Assembly: GCF_019977195.1 (NCBI RefSeq)
Contig: NZ_AP024643.1
Coordinates: forward strand, 310,001 to 374,000
Length of the DNA: 64,000 bases
From: Arthrobacter sp. StoSoilA2
GTDB taxonomy: Bacteria > Actinomycetota > Actinomycetes > Actinomycetales > Micrococcaceae
Direction: 5' to 3'
Below, piece after piece: positions 54,301-62,538 of this stretch (position 1 is its first letter; every line of letters starts with the position of its first letter). Position numbers and translations under genes: made by a program. Under the pieces are notes generated by a model. The model was not told the DNA's origin, did no database searches, and worked only from the letters and a program-made list of their open reading frames with translations.

Positions 54301-56233
54301 GCAGGATGGCAACCCGCCACCAGTCGATACCCTCCTTGATGACCAACGCGTCCAAAGCGTCTGACTCGGCGTCACCGCGCATCGCGGCACAGAACGCGTC
54401 GGCCAGCAGATCCCCCGTGGCTACAGGGTCAAGCCCGCGCGGATACTTCAGGCCGAGGTCGTAAAGGAAGAACTGCCGCCCGTCGGCACGATGAACGTCG
54501 AAAGGCCGCTGGTCCAGGACCTTCAAGCCCAGGTTATGGAAGAAAGGAAGGATCTCGGTCAGGCTCTGCGGGCGCGTTAAGTAGAGCCGGATCCGGGCAT
54601 CCTCACTGAGGACTGCCGTACCGGGACGTTGGTAAACGGTGAGGAGGGGATCTGCTTCGTCCACAGAACCCGGCTCTGCCGGAAAACTTTCGAACCTGGC
54701 AATATCCTCAACTGCGTCCTCCACCTCATAATCGGCCTTGTAGCTGGCCGGAAACGCGGCTGCCCACTGCCTGGACAACCTGGCCGCCTCTTCCCGCGGA
54801 TACCTCGTTTGGAGGGCCTCGTCCAGGCCTTGCGCCCAGGACCTCGTAGCGGCGATGATCCTCTGCTCGAGGGCTGCCGCGTCCACCACCGCCGGAGCAC
54901 CTTCGTGCCGTGAGGGGTCCTGTGGCAAAAGGATCCGGAAGAACACGCGAGCCATGGCGGATTCGCCCAACCGAAGCTCGAACTCTATGGCATCCGAGCC
55001 AAATGCCTCGCGCAACTCGCGCTCGATGTTGAGCCTGACGGCCGTGCTGTACCTGTACCTGGGGAGGAAAACCAGTGCTGTCATGAACCTGCCGAAGGAG
55101 TCAGGACGAAGAAAGAGCCGGGTGCTATGGCGTTCCTGGAGCCGGAGGATCTCGCGCGCACGGATGGCCAGCTGCCCGGCATCAACATGGAACAGTTCGT
55201 CCCGCGGATACGCCTCCAACACCGCAAGGAGCTCCTTGGCGTGATGTGACGACGCCGGGTAGCCGAAGGCCCGCAGCACTTCCTGCACTGTGTCCCGGAT
55301 GACCGGGATCTGCTGGGCCGGGCGGGCTGTTGAACTGGGGGAGAAGAGGCCAACAAAAGTGCACGCGCTGGTGTTGGTGCCGTTCCCGTCCGCTGTGGCA
55401 ATGCTGATCTCGTCGAGGTAGGCACGGCGAAGAACCGTTGAGCGAAGCGTGGATTTGGTGAGTGTAAGCACCTGGCCGGAAACCTCGCCCGGCGCCGCAG
55501 GACCGGCCGCATCACGGAGGAGTCCGAGCCCGCGGCGCCCGCGGAATCCCAGGAACACAAAGTTCCCGTCGTCCAGCCACCGCAGCAGCTCCTGCGCTTC
55601 ACCCGCCGTCCGGTCTTTTGCCGCAGACCCCTCCAGTGCACCGATTTCGTGCAGCAGTTCCTCGTGGATGGCATCGGCGTCCTCGGCCGCTGCCCGGACA
55701 TCACCCAGGACCTTGTTCAACCTGCCCACCAGCAGCTCCGCGCTCGCGTTGTCCGGAATCCGGGGGATCTCGATCGCTATCCACGCCTCCGTGAGCCGTC
55801 CGCCGTCGTTCCCGTCCGTCGAAGGTGCCGGCGTCGCCCGCGCATGATCTTCGGAACGTTCGACGCCGGTGGGCAGCCCCGCGCGGTGGGGTCCCCTGTG
55901 GATATCGATCAGGCGGTGGGTGGCGGGGTCCCGCGTGACGCTGAAAGTCGGGTGGACCAGAAGCCGGATGGAAGCGGTGTCACGAGAGATCTCGGCCGTG
56001 ACGGAGGGAACGAGATAGGGCATGTCGTCCGTGACGATTGCCACCAGGCTGGTATCTGTTTCGTTCAGGACCCCGATGACTGCTTGTCCAGTCTCACGGC
56101 GTTCTGCCAACGAGCGGTGATAGCGGGCCCGTTCCAACAACGTTTCAGTTGTGTAGCTGCGGACGTCGTCGTCCGTGACGTGCTCGTAGTAGTCGGTCAG
56201 GAATCCGTCCGCCGGCTCCGTAATTGGTGCCAT
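51329..56233 (-). CDS. NAD-specific glutamate dehydrogenase, large type
   Basis: A 1634-residue enzyme of the 180-kDa class (GDH-180), normal length. N-terminal ACT-like and regulatory regions, then the catalytic core in the C-terminal half: FRTEILGLVKAQTVKNAVIVPTGAKGGFFPKRLP, GDMSGDVFGNGMLLSHHIKLVAAFDHRHIFLDP and AEGGNLGVTQRGRIE are diagnostic. It deaminates glutamate to 2-oxoglutarate and ammonia with NAD. It takes the glutamate made by histidine breakdown into the TCA cycle. ATG at 56233. Confidence 0.97.
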   Translation of the reverse strand: MAPITEPADGFLTDYYEHVTDDDVRSYTTETLLERARYHRSLAERRETGQAVIGVLNETDTSLVAIVTDDMPYLVPSVTAEISRDTASIRLLVHPTFSVTRDPATHRLIDIHRGPHRAGLPTGVERSEDHARATPAPSTDGNDGGRLTEAWIAIEIPRIPDNASAELLVGRLNKVLGDVRAAAEDADAIHEELLHEIGALEGSAAKDRTAGEAQELLRWLDDGNFVFLGFRGRRGLGLLRDAAGPAAPGEVSGQVLTLTKSTLRSTVLRRAYLDEISIATADGNGTNTSACTFVGLFSPSSTARPAQQIPVIRDTVQEVLRAFGYPASSHHAKELLAVLEAYPRDELFHVDAGQLAIRAREILRLQERHSTRLFLRPDSFGRFMTALVFLPRYRYSTAVRLNIERELREAFGSDAIEFELRLGESAMARVFFRILLPQDPSRHEGAPAVVDAAALEQRIIAATRSWAQGLDEALQTRYPREEAARLSRQWAAAFPASYKADYEVEDAVEDIARFESFPAEPGSVDEADPLLTVYQRPGTAVLSEDARIRLYLTRPQSLTEILPFFHNLGLKVLDQRPFDVHRADGRQFFLYDLGLKYPRGLDPVATGDLLADAFCAAMRGDAESDALDALVIKEGIDWWRVAILRAYAKYLRQLGSTNSYGFIADTLRGNALATHALLELFEAKFNPDRFAPDLFEPELLNSGHGEPKPARGDLFEEGSSELSHRTQAVHRARTNLMEAIDAVPVLDADRLLRSLASLVDATLRTNFYLNKPFISFKLNPASIPAAPAPRPKFEIWVYSPRVEGVHLRFGPIARGGLRWSDRREDFRTEILGLVKAQTVKNAVIVPTGAKGGFFPKRLPDPAEDRAAWFAEGQESYRTFIRGLLDITDNLVPDPDGGSSGRVLAPPRVVRHDGDDYYLVVAADKGTATFSDIANAVAGEYGFWLGDAFASGGSVGYDHKQMGITARGAWESVRHHFSELLVDCRAEDFTVVGIGDMSGDVFGNGMLLSHHIKLVAAFDHRHIFLDPTPNPEVSYAERERLFKLPRSSWADYDRTKLSEGGGIFARTEKSILITEQVRLALGLAEGTDANGQLAMSPPELLRAVLTAPVDLLYNGGIGTYIKASTESNADVGDKSNDAIRVNAGDLRAHIIAEGGNLGVTQRGRIEAALAGVLVNTDAIDNSAGVDCSDHEVNIKIFLDRMISAGRMSAAERTGFLHSLQDEVGRLVLKTNDDQNVLLLNDKQLALEWSPSFERTMDWLESVTDLDRELEYLPSNAELQARVLTGKGLTTPELAVLAAYAKIELARELTEGGLSDDPWFSQTLRGYFPKQVSERFGEHLSTHPLRREIVATVVANDMINMGGIAFAFRAMEETTVSASAVARAFVVMRQIWDFDAVTGAIAQLPPSTPREHGAAVALDMRRLLDRSVRWYVTHDFRDKPIDDALARLERPMSVMRANFTRFLHGINLAYSQERLAYTDSVGIPHALGVRASELLVSYGLLDISAIAEELQEPVDAVAEVYFAVFERISAIPLLQHITMLPRDTHWESLARAALRDDMYLVLADMTKAVVRHTPRISGAATPTTSDPVERIMDWERGNIEQLARVQETIKEAIKPGPVDIAALSVAVKLLRAMVRR

Positions 56234-56318
56234 GTCGCTGCGCCTCCGCTGCGCAAAGGAGCGGCCGTGCTGCTGCGGTCGGCAAAGTCCATGCGCCTCA
56301 TTTCATGATCGCTTAAAT

Positions 56319-56382
56319 CCCGCGAGATGACAGTTGATGACGGTGTTTGGGCAAGACATTGGCATTAACTGCCATCTCGCGG
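56319..56382. repeat. Second copy of the CCGCGAGATGACAGTT palindrome
   Basis: Left arm 56320-56346 and right arm 56356-56382 pair at 22 of 27 positions. The right arm is almost the same sequence as the 41178-41240 element (CATTGGCATTAACTG core with CTCGCGG end). It contains the stop codon of the gene at 56365 and lies upstream of the glutamate dehydrogenase start. Confidence 0.8.
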
Positions 56383-56853
56383 AGGCCCGGCTACCGAAAA
56401 GCTACGGAACGTTGCCCTTGGTCTGGCCAGCCTCGAAACGCCCGCGGCCACCACGAGGGTGAGAATGGCGGCAGCTGCGTGGGTGTAGAGCATCAGGTCA
56501 CCAGCATGCAGTTCCCCTGAAGCCGGCTGACCGTCCACAGGAACCGCCACGGGTTGCTGGGGCTGCCCGTGCAGATGGTCAAGGAACCCGACCCCGGAAA
56601 ATGAACCCCCCAAAGCCTCGAAACCGAAGAACAGCAATTGCTGTGCCACGCCGGACAGCAGCAGCAACAGGATGGGCCCATGGATCCAGCGGGCAACCAG
56701 CTGAGCGGCCAAGGCCGAGAGGGCAACGAAGCCCAGAAGAACGGGCATCGCCGGGGCGCCCCCACCGGAAACGACGTGTGCGGCAAGGCCCAAAGCGACC
56801 GCAACGGGTCCTGCCACCCAGGCCCACTTGTCCTGCACAGGAGTTGCGCCCAT
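56365..56853 (-). CDS. Small integral membrane protein, unknown function
   Basis: A 162-residue protein with about four hydrophobic segments (VAGPVAVALGLAAHVV, PVLLGFVALSALAAQLVARW, ILLLLLSGVAQQLLFFGF, HAAAAILTLVVAAGVSRLA) and a polar loop rich in Gln, His and Pro between the third and fourth. AAGGACG ribosome site. No family recognised. The last residues are encoded within the repeated palindrome. Confidence 0.7.
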   Translation of the reverse strand: MGATPVQDKWAWVAGPVAVALGLAAHVVSGGGAPAMPVLLGFVALSALAAQLVARWIHGPILLLLLSGVAQQLLFFGFEALGGSFSGVGFLDHLHGQPQQPVAVPVDGQPASGELHAGDLMLYTHAAAAILTLVVAAGVSRLARPRATFRSFSVAGPPRDGS

Positions 56854-56909
56854 CGCCGTCCTTCCCTTCCCCTCAGGCTAAACGCAGGACAGGGACCGGG
56901 AACAGGCCT

Positions 56910-57869
56910 CTATGCCAACAGCGTGTTTACCAGCCTTGCTGCCACTTTCGCAGTTCGTCCATCAATATCGAACTCCGGGTTCAATTCGGCAACGTCCAGG
57001 TGCAACAGCGTCCCGCTTGCCGCTACTTGACGGCAAACGGCACTGATCACGGACAGCGGCACCCCAAACGCGGCGGGGGCACTGACGCCGGGCGCCACCG
57101 AAGCAGGCAGGACGTCCAGGTCGATCGTCAAGTACAGCACATCGATTCCAGCCACGAAATCGGCTACGAACGTCTCGACGCGCTCCGCGGAACAGTCCTC
57201 GTCCAGCAAGTACTTCACGCCCAGGCGGTCAGCGGTGTCAAAGAGCGTGCGCGTGTTGTTGGGCTCCGAGATTCCGACGACGGCGTACCTCAGTTCGCGT
57301 CCGGCGGCGGTTTCTTCCTGCGCCATCTGCAGGAATGGAGTCCCGGAGCTCGGGGTCGGCTCGTCGCGCAGGTCAAAGTGGGCATCCAGGTTCAAGACAC
57401 CCAAGCGCTTTCCGCTGCGCACCGCATTGGATCCGGCAACGCCAAGGTAGCTGGCAAATGCCGTCTCGTGGCCGCCGCCCAGCATCACGGTGAGGTTTCC
57501 GGCGTCGAGCAGTTCCGAGACGGCGCGTCCGGCGCGCTGCTGGCCTTCTTCCAGTGAGTCGTCCTCCACAACCACGTCGCCGGCGTCGAACACGTCACGG
57601 TCCAGGTGGAAAGCCAGCGGAGCCAGCGCCGAGCGGATGGCGGCCGGAGCCGCGGAGGCACCCGCACGGCCCTTGTTGCGCCGCACTCCGGCGTCGCTGC
57701 AGAAACCCAGCACGACGGCGGGACGCGAGGCGCCGGGAATGGCCGGGGAAGTAAGGGGCTGGACGACCTGCCACCAGCGGCGATGTTCGTCGCCGTCGCC
57801 GTCAAAGCGGCCGGTCCATGGTGTGGGAAGGACGTCTACGGAAGGGTTGGTGCTGGTGTTTGGAGCCAT
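56910..57869 (-). CDS. hutG: Formimidoylglutamase
   Basis: A 319-residue member of the arginase/ureohydrolase family. Metal-binding motifs are GGGHETAFAS, NLDAHFDLRD and TIDLDVLPASVAPGVSAP, each with the expected His or Asp. It splits formimidoylglutamate into glutamate and formamide, the last step of one histidine pathway branch. It is 6 kb from hutUH and on the other strand, so it is transcribed separately. Confidence 0.93.
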   Translation of the reverse strand: MAPNTSTNPSVDVLPTPWTGRFDGDGDEHRRWWQVVQPLTSPAIPGASRPAVVLGFCSDAGVRRNKGRAGASAAPAAIRSALAPLAFHLDRDVFDAGDVVVEDDSLEEGQQRAGRAVSELLDAGNLTVMLGGGHETAFASYLGVAGSNAVRSGKRLGVLNLDAHFDLRDEPTPSSGTPFLQMAQEETAAGRELRYAVVGISEPNNTRTLFDTADRLGVKYLLDEDCSAERVETFVADFVAGIDVLYLTIDLDVLPASVAPGVSAPAAFGVPLSVISAVCRQVAASGTLLHLDVAELNPEFDIDGRTAKVAARLVNTLLA

Positions 57870-57942
57870 GCTTTAAGCACACCCCACCAGCGGGCCAAAA
57901 AACAGCTGCAGCGTGCTGCAGTGTCCGGGATGCCGGACATCG

Positions 57943-59385
57943 CTACTTGACGCCCAACAACTCCTCCACAGTTCCGATGCCAAAGAACAGCAGGAACGCA
58001 GCCGCCACTGCCCACATCAGGGGGTGGACTTCACGGGCACGGCCCTGGAAAGTGCGGATCAGGACGTAGGAGATGAAGCCTGCGCCCAGGCCGTTGGCAA
58101 TGGAGTACGTGAATGGCATCAGGGCGATAGTCAGGAAGGCGGGAATGCCAACGCCCCAGTCCTGCCAGTCGATCTTGCCAACCTGGGACACCATCATGAA
58201 GCCCACCACCACAAGCGCAGGAGCCACGGCTTCGAACGGGACCAGGTTGATGAGCGGCGTGAAGAACATGGCCACCAGGAAGAGCAGGCCCGTGACAATG
58301 GAGGCGAGACCGGTGCGGGCGCCCTCGCCAATGCCCGCGCCCGATTCAACGAAGATCTGGTTGGACGAAACGGAGGCTCCGCCACCGACGATTGCGCCCA
58401 GGGCATCAACCTGCAGGACGCGGTCCACATTGGGAATGTTGCCGTCTTCGTCCACGGTTCCTGCCTCGTTGGCCAGGCCCACCATAGTGCCCATGGCGTC
58501 GAAGAAGATGCTGAGGAGGATCACGAACGCCAACAGCGCAGCAGCCACGAAACCGAGGTGTTCAAAAGCTCCGAAGGGGTTGGCTTTGCCGATCAGGGAG
58601 AGGTCCGGGGCGCCCCATTCGGAAAGCGTCGGCGCCACCAGTGACCAGCCACGCGGGTTGACGTTCTTACCGTCGAAGCTGGGACCAATGTGAAGCGTGA
58701 ATTCGAGGATGGCGGCCAGGGCGGTGGACACCACGATGCCGATCAGGATTGCCCCGCGGACCTTTCGCACCACCAACGCAATGGTCAGGACCAGGCCGAC
58801 AGCGAACACCAACGTCGGCCAGCCCATCAGCTTGCCATCCACGCCAAGGCCCAGCGGGACCGTGGTGCCGGCGGCATCCGGGATGCGTCGGACAAAACCA
58901 GCGTTGACCAGCCCGATCAAGGCGATGAACAGGCCAATGCCCACCACGATTGCCGTCTTGAGCGCTTCCGGGACGGCCCTGAAAACGGCGGTGCGGAATC
59001 CGGTGAGTACCAGGATGAGCATGGTGACACCCGAAAGCACCACCAGCCCCATCATGTCCGGCCAGGTCAGTTCCGGGTGGGAGGCAACCGTTACGGCGAC
59101 GAATGCGTTCACTCCCAGGCCCGTTGCCACGGCGAAGGGGTGCTTCGCCCAGGCGCCCATGAGGATCGTGAGGATGCCCGCAACGAAGGCAGTGGTTGCC
59201 GCTACGGCCGTGAAGCCGAGCGATGCTCCGCTCGAGTCTGCCCCGGAGAGGATCAGCGGGTTCAGCACCACGATGTAGCTCATGGCGAAGAAGGTCGCGA
59301 AGCCGCCGCGGATTTCCCGCGAGTATGTGGACCCGCGCTCGGAGATCTTGAAGTAGCGGTCGATTGCAGAACCTTGTTTAAGCAT
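57943..59385 (-). CDS. Purine/nucleobase permease (AzgA-type NCS2)
   Basis: A 480-residue membrane protein with about twelve segments. FATFFAMSYIVVLNPLILS and HPFAVATGLGVNAFVAVTV are the AzgA-branch hallmarks, followed by GVGLFIALIGLVNAG-like segments. The branch imports adenine, guanine or hypoxanthine by proton symport. Start at ATG 59385; an in-frame GTG/ATG at 59436 would add 17 residues and extend into the divergent promoter. Confidence 0.9.
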   Translation of the reverse strand: MLKQGSAIDRYFKISERGSTYSREIRGGFATFFAMSYIVVLNPLILSGADSSGASLGFTAVAATTAFVAGILTILMGAWAKHPFAVATGLGVNAFVAVTVASHPELTWPDMMGLVVLSGVTMLILVLTGFRTAVFRAVPEALKTAIVVGIGLFIALIGLVNAGFVRRIPDAAGTTVPLGLGVDGKLMGWPTLVFAVGLVLTIALVVRKVRGAILIGIVVSTALAAILEFTLHIGPSFDGKNVNPRGWSLVAPTLSEWGAPDLSLIGKANPFGAFEHLGFVAAALLAFVILLSIFFDAMGTMVGLANEAGTVDEDGNIPNVDRVLQVDALGAIVGGGASVSSNQIFVESGAGIGEGARTGLASIVTGLLFLVAMFFTPLINLVPFEAVAPALVVVGFMMVSQVGKIDWQDWGVGIPAFLTIALMPFTYSIANGLGAGFISYVLIRTFQGRAREVHPLMWAVAAAFLLFFGIGTVEELLGVK

Positions 59386-59498
59386 GAAGGTCTCCGGGGA
59401 TCGGGGGAGTTTGCTCTCAAATCCTATGCCCGCCAATGTGGGGTGCTGGAACGGTTCGCCTAGTCTGTAAGGAAGCCAACACTAGGAGAAACCGCCCC

Positions 59499-60122
59499 AT
59501 GCGTACCATCCGCCCGCTTCTGGCCGCCGTCGTAGCCGCTCTTGCTTTCGCTTCCGCGTTGCTGCTTGGAGCTGCTCCGGCCTCCGCGCACGACGTCGCC
59601 GAATCAACAACTCCGGCCAACGGTGCCCGGGTGGCTGAAGTGCCGGCGTCGGTATCCATCACGTTCAACAACCAGCCACTGGCCATCGGTTCCGGCGTGA
59701 CCGTCACCGCCGGGGGCGAAAACTGGGCAGATGGCGCAGTGGAAATCATCGACAACAGGGCTGTCCAGAAGCTGCGTCAGGGCGCTCCAGCCGGCGAATA
59801 CACCGTGGTGTGGCGTGTGGTCAGTTCAGACTCCCACCCGATCGAGGGAAACTTCAAGTTCACAGTTTCCGGCACAAGCACGACGACGGCGAGCGGCTCG
59901 GCAGGTGCCTCCTCCCCGGCTTCGGCGGCTGTTCCGACGGCGGGCACAGCGGCCCCCGGTACGGAAAATACTCAGGCGGCTCCGGCAGCTTCCCAGCCCT
60001 TCCCCTGGAGCATCATTGGCCTCGCTGTGGTGGCGATCGGTCTCGTGATCTTCCTCGCTGTTACAGCCCGGAAGAAGCTAGCGGCCCCCAACGACCCGGA
60101 TGGCGAAAATTCCCCGGAATAG
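59499..60122 (+). CDS. CopC-domain copper-binding membrane-anchored protein
   Basis: A 207-residue exported protein. The signal peptide is predicted to be cut after ASA (residue 30), leaving His31 as the first mature residue, as in CopC, where that His binds copper. A second copper-type motif is SSDSHPIEGNF. The CopC-like beta fold is followed by a Ser/Thr/Ala-rich linker and a single C-terminal membrane helix (WSIIGLAVVAIGLVIFLAV). No CopD domain follows. Probable role in copper handling at the cell surface. Confidence 0.88.
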   Translation: MRTIRPLLAAVVAALAFASALLLGAAPASAHDVAESTTPANGARVAEVPASVSITFNNQPLAIGSGVTVTAGGENWADGAVEIIDNRAVQKLRQGAPAGEYTVVWRVVSSDSHPIEGNFKFTVSGTSTTTASGSAGASSPASAAVPTAGTAAPGTENTQAAPAASQPFPWSIIGLAVVAIGLVIFLAVTARKKLAAPNDPDGENSPE

Positions 60123-60467
60123 CGGGGTTTTCTACATACTTGCGAAGATCTCGAAACGGTTACTGCGACACGCCAAAAACGAACTGCTCGTTACGTAAAT
60201 GTGACTTTGGGGTGATCTTCCCGTACGGTTGTACCTGTGCCTGTTCCACGTAACGGGCATTCCGGTCTGATTGCCTAGCTCTGCCGCAGTCCGGAATCCG
60301 TTCGCAGACAAACCTACGGCAGAGACGGGGAACCCATTTTGGCCCGCTTTCAGAGCGCGCCTTGGGGTGAAGTCACGAAGCTTCCGCTGCACAGCGGGGG
60401 ATAGTGGCCGGGTGACTCCCATCCGAATCCGACAGCTAACCTCGCAGGCATCGGGAGAGGCTCTTTC
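60123..60467 (+). promoter_or_regulatory. Leader region with c-di-AMP (ydaO-yuaA) riboswitch
   Basis: The 345-bp gap before the hydrolase gene contains promoter sequence and the riboswitch described separately. I see no other gene. The first 140 bases are unstructured and AT-richer around 60175-60235, which is likely promoter. Confidence 0.6.
60275..60463 (+). ncRNA. Cyclic di-AMP riboswitch (ydaO-yuaA)
   Basis: The conserved pieces of this class are present in order: stem CTCTGCCG (60280-60287) with CGGCAGAG (60317-60324), then ACGGGGAACCCA, TTGGGGTGAAGTC, GCCGGGTGACTCCCATCCG, AATCCGACAGCTAACCTC and GCAGGCATCGGGAG. It ends four bases before the start codon of the cell-wall hydrolase, the usual target in actinobacteria, where high c-di-AMP reduces expression. 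Confidence 0.9.
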
Positions 60468-61235
60468 ATGTCTTCACGCATTCTTCGCGGCCGTCGTAAG
60501 GCGGACAGCGTACGTCCTAATCCGTTCATCTCCATCTCCAAGGCTGTTGCCAGCAACGCATCCGGCGCAGGTCGCCAAGCCGCTGTCATCGCAGCAGCTT
60601 CAGGCCTGGTCCTCACGGGCTCCATCGCTGCCCACGCAGCAGAGACCCCTGTTCAGCGCGACTCCAGCCCTGCAACTGTCGCCGAGACCGTCACCGAGGG
60701 TCCCACCAAGGTTGTTACGGCCGCATCGACGGCCACCATCAACTTCGAGCGCCCCGCGGTTGCTTCCGTAGCGGCTCCCGTCATTGAAAAGCCGGCTCCT
60801 GTTGCTCCGGCTCCGGCGGCCAAGAAGGCTCCCGCAACTGCTACCGTCCAGGCCGCTGCAACCACTACGGCTACCGCCCCCGTGGCATCCGCGCCTGCTG
60901 CAGCTCCGGCTGTTGGTGGCATCAACGCTGCCATGGTCGCCTCGGCTTACGCCCAGATCGGCATCATGCAGGATTGCACCGCGATGGTGGAACGGGCCCT
61001 CGGCTCCGCAGGTATCCCGGTTGGCGACCTCGCACCCATGCAGTTCCTGAACTACGGCAAGGTTGTCAGCGACCCCCAGCCCGGTGACATGATCGTCCAG
61101 TCCGGCCACGTAGCCATCTACATCGGCAACGGCCAGGCTATCAGCGGTGGCATCAACGGCAACCAGACGGGCATCCACCCGATCAGCTGGCTCACCGCAA
61201 CCGGCCCCATCACGTACGTACGCGCTGGCGCCTAA
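60468..61235 (+). CDS. Secreted NlpC/P60-type (C40) cell-wall peptidase
   Basis: A 255-residue exported protein. A long signal peptide region with core AAVIAAASGLVLTGSIAAHA precedes a Pro/Ala-rich linker (residues about 65-145). The C-terminal catalytic domain has Cys170 in MQDCTAMVERAL and His214 in QSGHVAIYIGNG, the two expected NlpC/P60 catalytic residues. It likely hydrolyses peptidoglycan stem peptides. Controlled by the upstream c-di-AMP riboswitch. Confidence 0.92.
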   Translation: MSSRILRGRRKADSVRPNPFISISKAVASNASGAGRQAAVIAAASGLVLTGSIAAHAAETPVQRDSSPATVAETVTEGPTKVVTAASTATINFERPAVASVAAPVIEKPAPVAPAPAAKKAPATATVQAAATTTATAPVASAPAAAPAVGGINAAMVASAYAQIGIMQDCTAMVERALGSAGIPVGDLAPMQFLNYGKVVSDPQPGDMIVQSGHVAIYIGNGQAISGGINGNQTGIHPISWLTATGPITYVRAGA

Positions 61236-61254
61236 GCTTCACGCTCCAACTCAG

Positions 61255-61302
61255 AGGCCGGTGCTTTCGAGGACAAATGTCTTCGGAGGCGCCGGCCTTT
61301 TG
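61255..61302 (+). terminator. Terminator after the NlpC/P60 gene
   Basis: AGGCCGGTGC (61255-61264) pairs with GCGCCGGCCT (61289-61298) with one wobble, with a second inner stem (CGA-GACA with TGTC-TCG), followed by TTTT. It is 19 bases after the hydrolase stop. Confidence 0.82.
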
Positions 61303-61417
61303 GGTTAATTTTTGTTCTTTTTAGGAACATGCTTTGGTTGGCTCGATCGTTTCAAGGCCAGGGTTCTCTGCCAGGTATCTACGCGCAGGGTTCCAGGTAA
61401 AGGCTCCAGGTCAGGTT

Positions 61418-62110
61418 CTACGCGAGGGCGATGCCCGGCCCGGCGGGGAGGGCCACCTTGGATGAGATCGCTTGCCCCACTGCCTTGGCTTGCCGTAGTA
61501 CTTCCTTGGGCGTGGGTGTAATAAGTTCCCCAACGCCCACCAAGTGCATCCCGACTGCACGCATGGCTGCCACGAGGTTCTGGCCTATGGCGATTCCCAG
61601 ATCGGCAAGCATTCGGCGCAGCTGGCTCTGGGCGCAGCGCGTCACCACGATGTGGTCTGCCAGGAGAACCCCGCTGGCTGTATGCACGGCCCATTGACGT
61701 GGGGTGGATTCAAGGGGGCCATAGACGCTCATCCCAGCCCTCAGACTGCCCGTGGTCAGGCTTGCGACGGGTCCGTATCCAAGCTGCAACGACGAGTCGC
61801 CACCCAGGAAGTCCAGCCGGACAGCGCGTGTGGTGGTGCGGACATCCAAGTGATGGCTGGCGGCGTAGTTGCGCAAATGGCGCAGGATCTCGTTGCGCTC
61901 CTGCATTGCCGCGGGGTCTGCTGCGTCGCAGCGCTGGAGCATTCCCGTGTGGACCGCTGGTCCGGTGGTCGATAAAGAACCAAAGCCATCCAGCACGATG
62001 GAACCGACGCCGTAGCGGCTGAGCTCGCTGGCAACAGCCAGGCCGGAGAGGCCGGTGCCGATCACCACGGTGGTAGTCCGTTCCGTGACGGAATCAGGAG
62101 TGAGTGACAC
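61418..62110 (-). CDS. Short FAD/NAD(P)-binding oxidoreductase-like protein
   Basis: A 230-residue protein. The dinucleotide-binding motif VVIGTGLSGLAVASELSRYG and the acidic strand end in SIVLDGFG are clear. The remainder is shorter than in complete flavoprotein monooxygenases, so the function is unclear. Start set at GTG 62110, preceded by AAGGAGGA. Upstream in-frame sequence to 62215 lacks a ribosome site. Confidence 0.72.
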   Translation of the reverse strand: MSLTPDSVTERTTTVVIGTGLSGLAVASELSRYGVGSIVLDGFGSLSTTGPAVHTGMLQRCDAADPAAMQERNEILRHLRNYAASHHLDVRTTTRAVRLDFLGGDSSLQLGYGPVASLTTGSLRAGMSVYGPLESTPRQWAVHTASGVLLADHIVVTRCAQSQLRRMLADLGIAIGQNLVAAMRAVGMHLVGVGELITPTPKEVLRQAKAVGQAISSKVALPAGPGIALA

Positions 62111-62538
62111 TGCTTGGGTTCCTCCTTGACGTGTGTGCCTTTCGGCAGCGCGCTGGATCGCGTCCGAGTTCCCCAAGCGGCCGCAAATAAATGGCCGGGT
62201 TGTGTCCTGGGACACCTTTGCCGGCCATTCGGTGACTCGAACACTACCGAACTTTTTCTGCCATGGATAGCCTCGGCGACAGCGTGTTTTGGATGTTCAT
62301 CCGCAGCGCAACCCGGCGCGTGGTGAGCGTGCCGGAAACCGAGCCCGGACCGTTATCCACATAGCCCAAAGTCGCCTTGATTCGGCATTGCCAACCGAGA
62401 ATAGTGGGCATTGGAAGGAGAACCCCGAGGGTTTCTTCGGCCCCGGCTATTGGTTGCGCGCCAGCAAAGGATCACCGGTATGGAGAACCTCTGGCAGAAT
62501 GGCCGGAACATCAAGCAGTAGGTGGAGAGGCGGGCCCC
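62111..62538. promoter_or_regulatory. 428-bp divergent region with two-part hairpin
   Basis: No gene is supported. A two-part hairpin (62190-62229) is described separately. Toward the right, the only in-frame extension of the stress protein reads low-quality sequence. Both promoters must be here. Confidence 0.4.
62190..62229. promoter_or_regulatory. Two-part inverted repeat in a divergent promoter region
   Basis: Outer 9-bp perfect arms AATGGCCGG (62190-62198) and CCGGCCATT (62221-62229), and an inner 6-bp perfect pair GTGTCC (62202-62207) and GGACAC (62210-62215) with a 2-base loop. As both flanking genes start away from it, it is not a terminator; it may bind a regulator. Confidence 0.5.
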
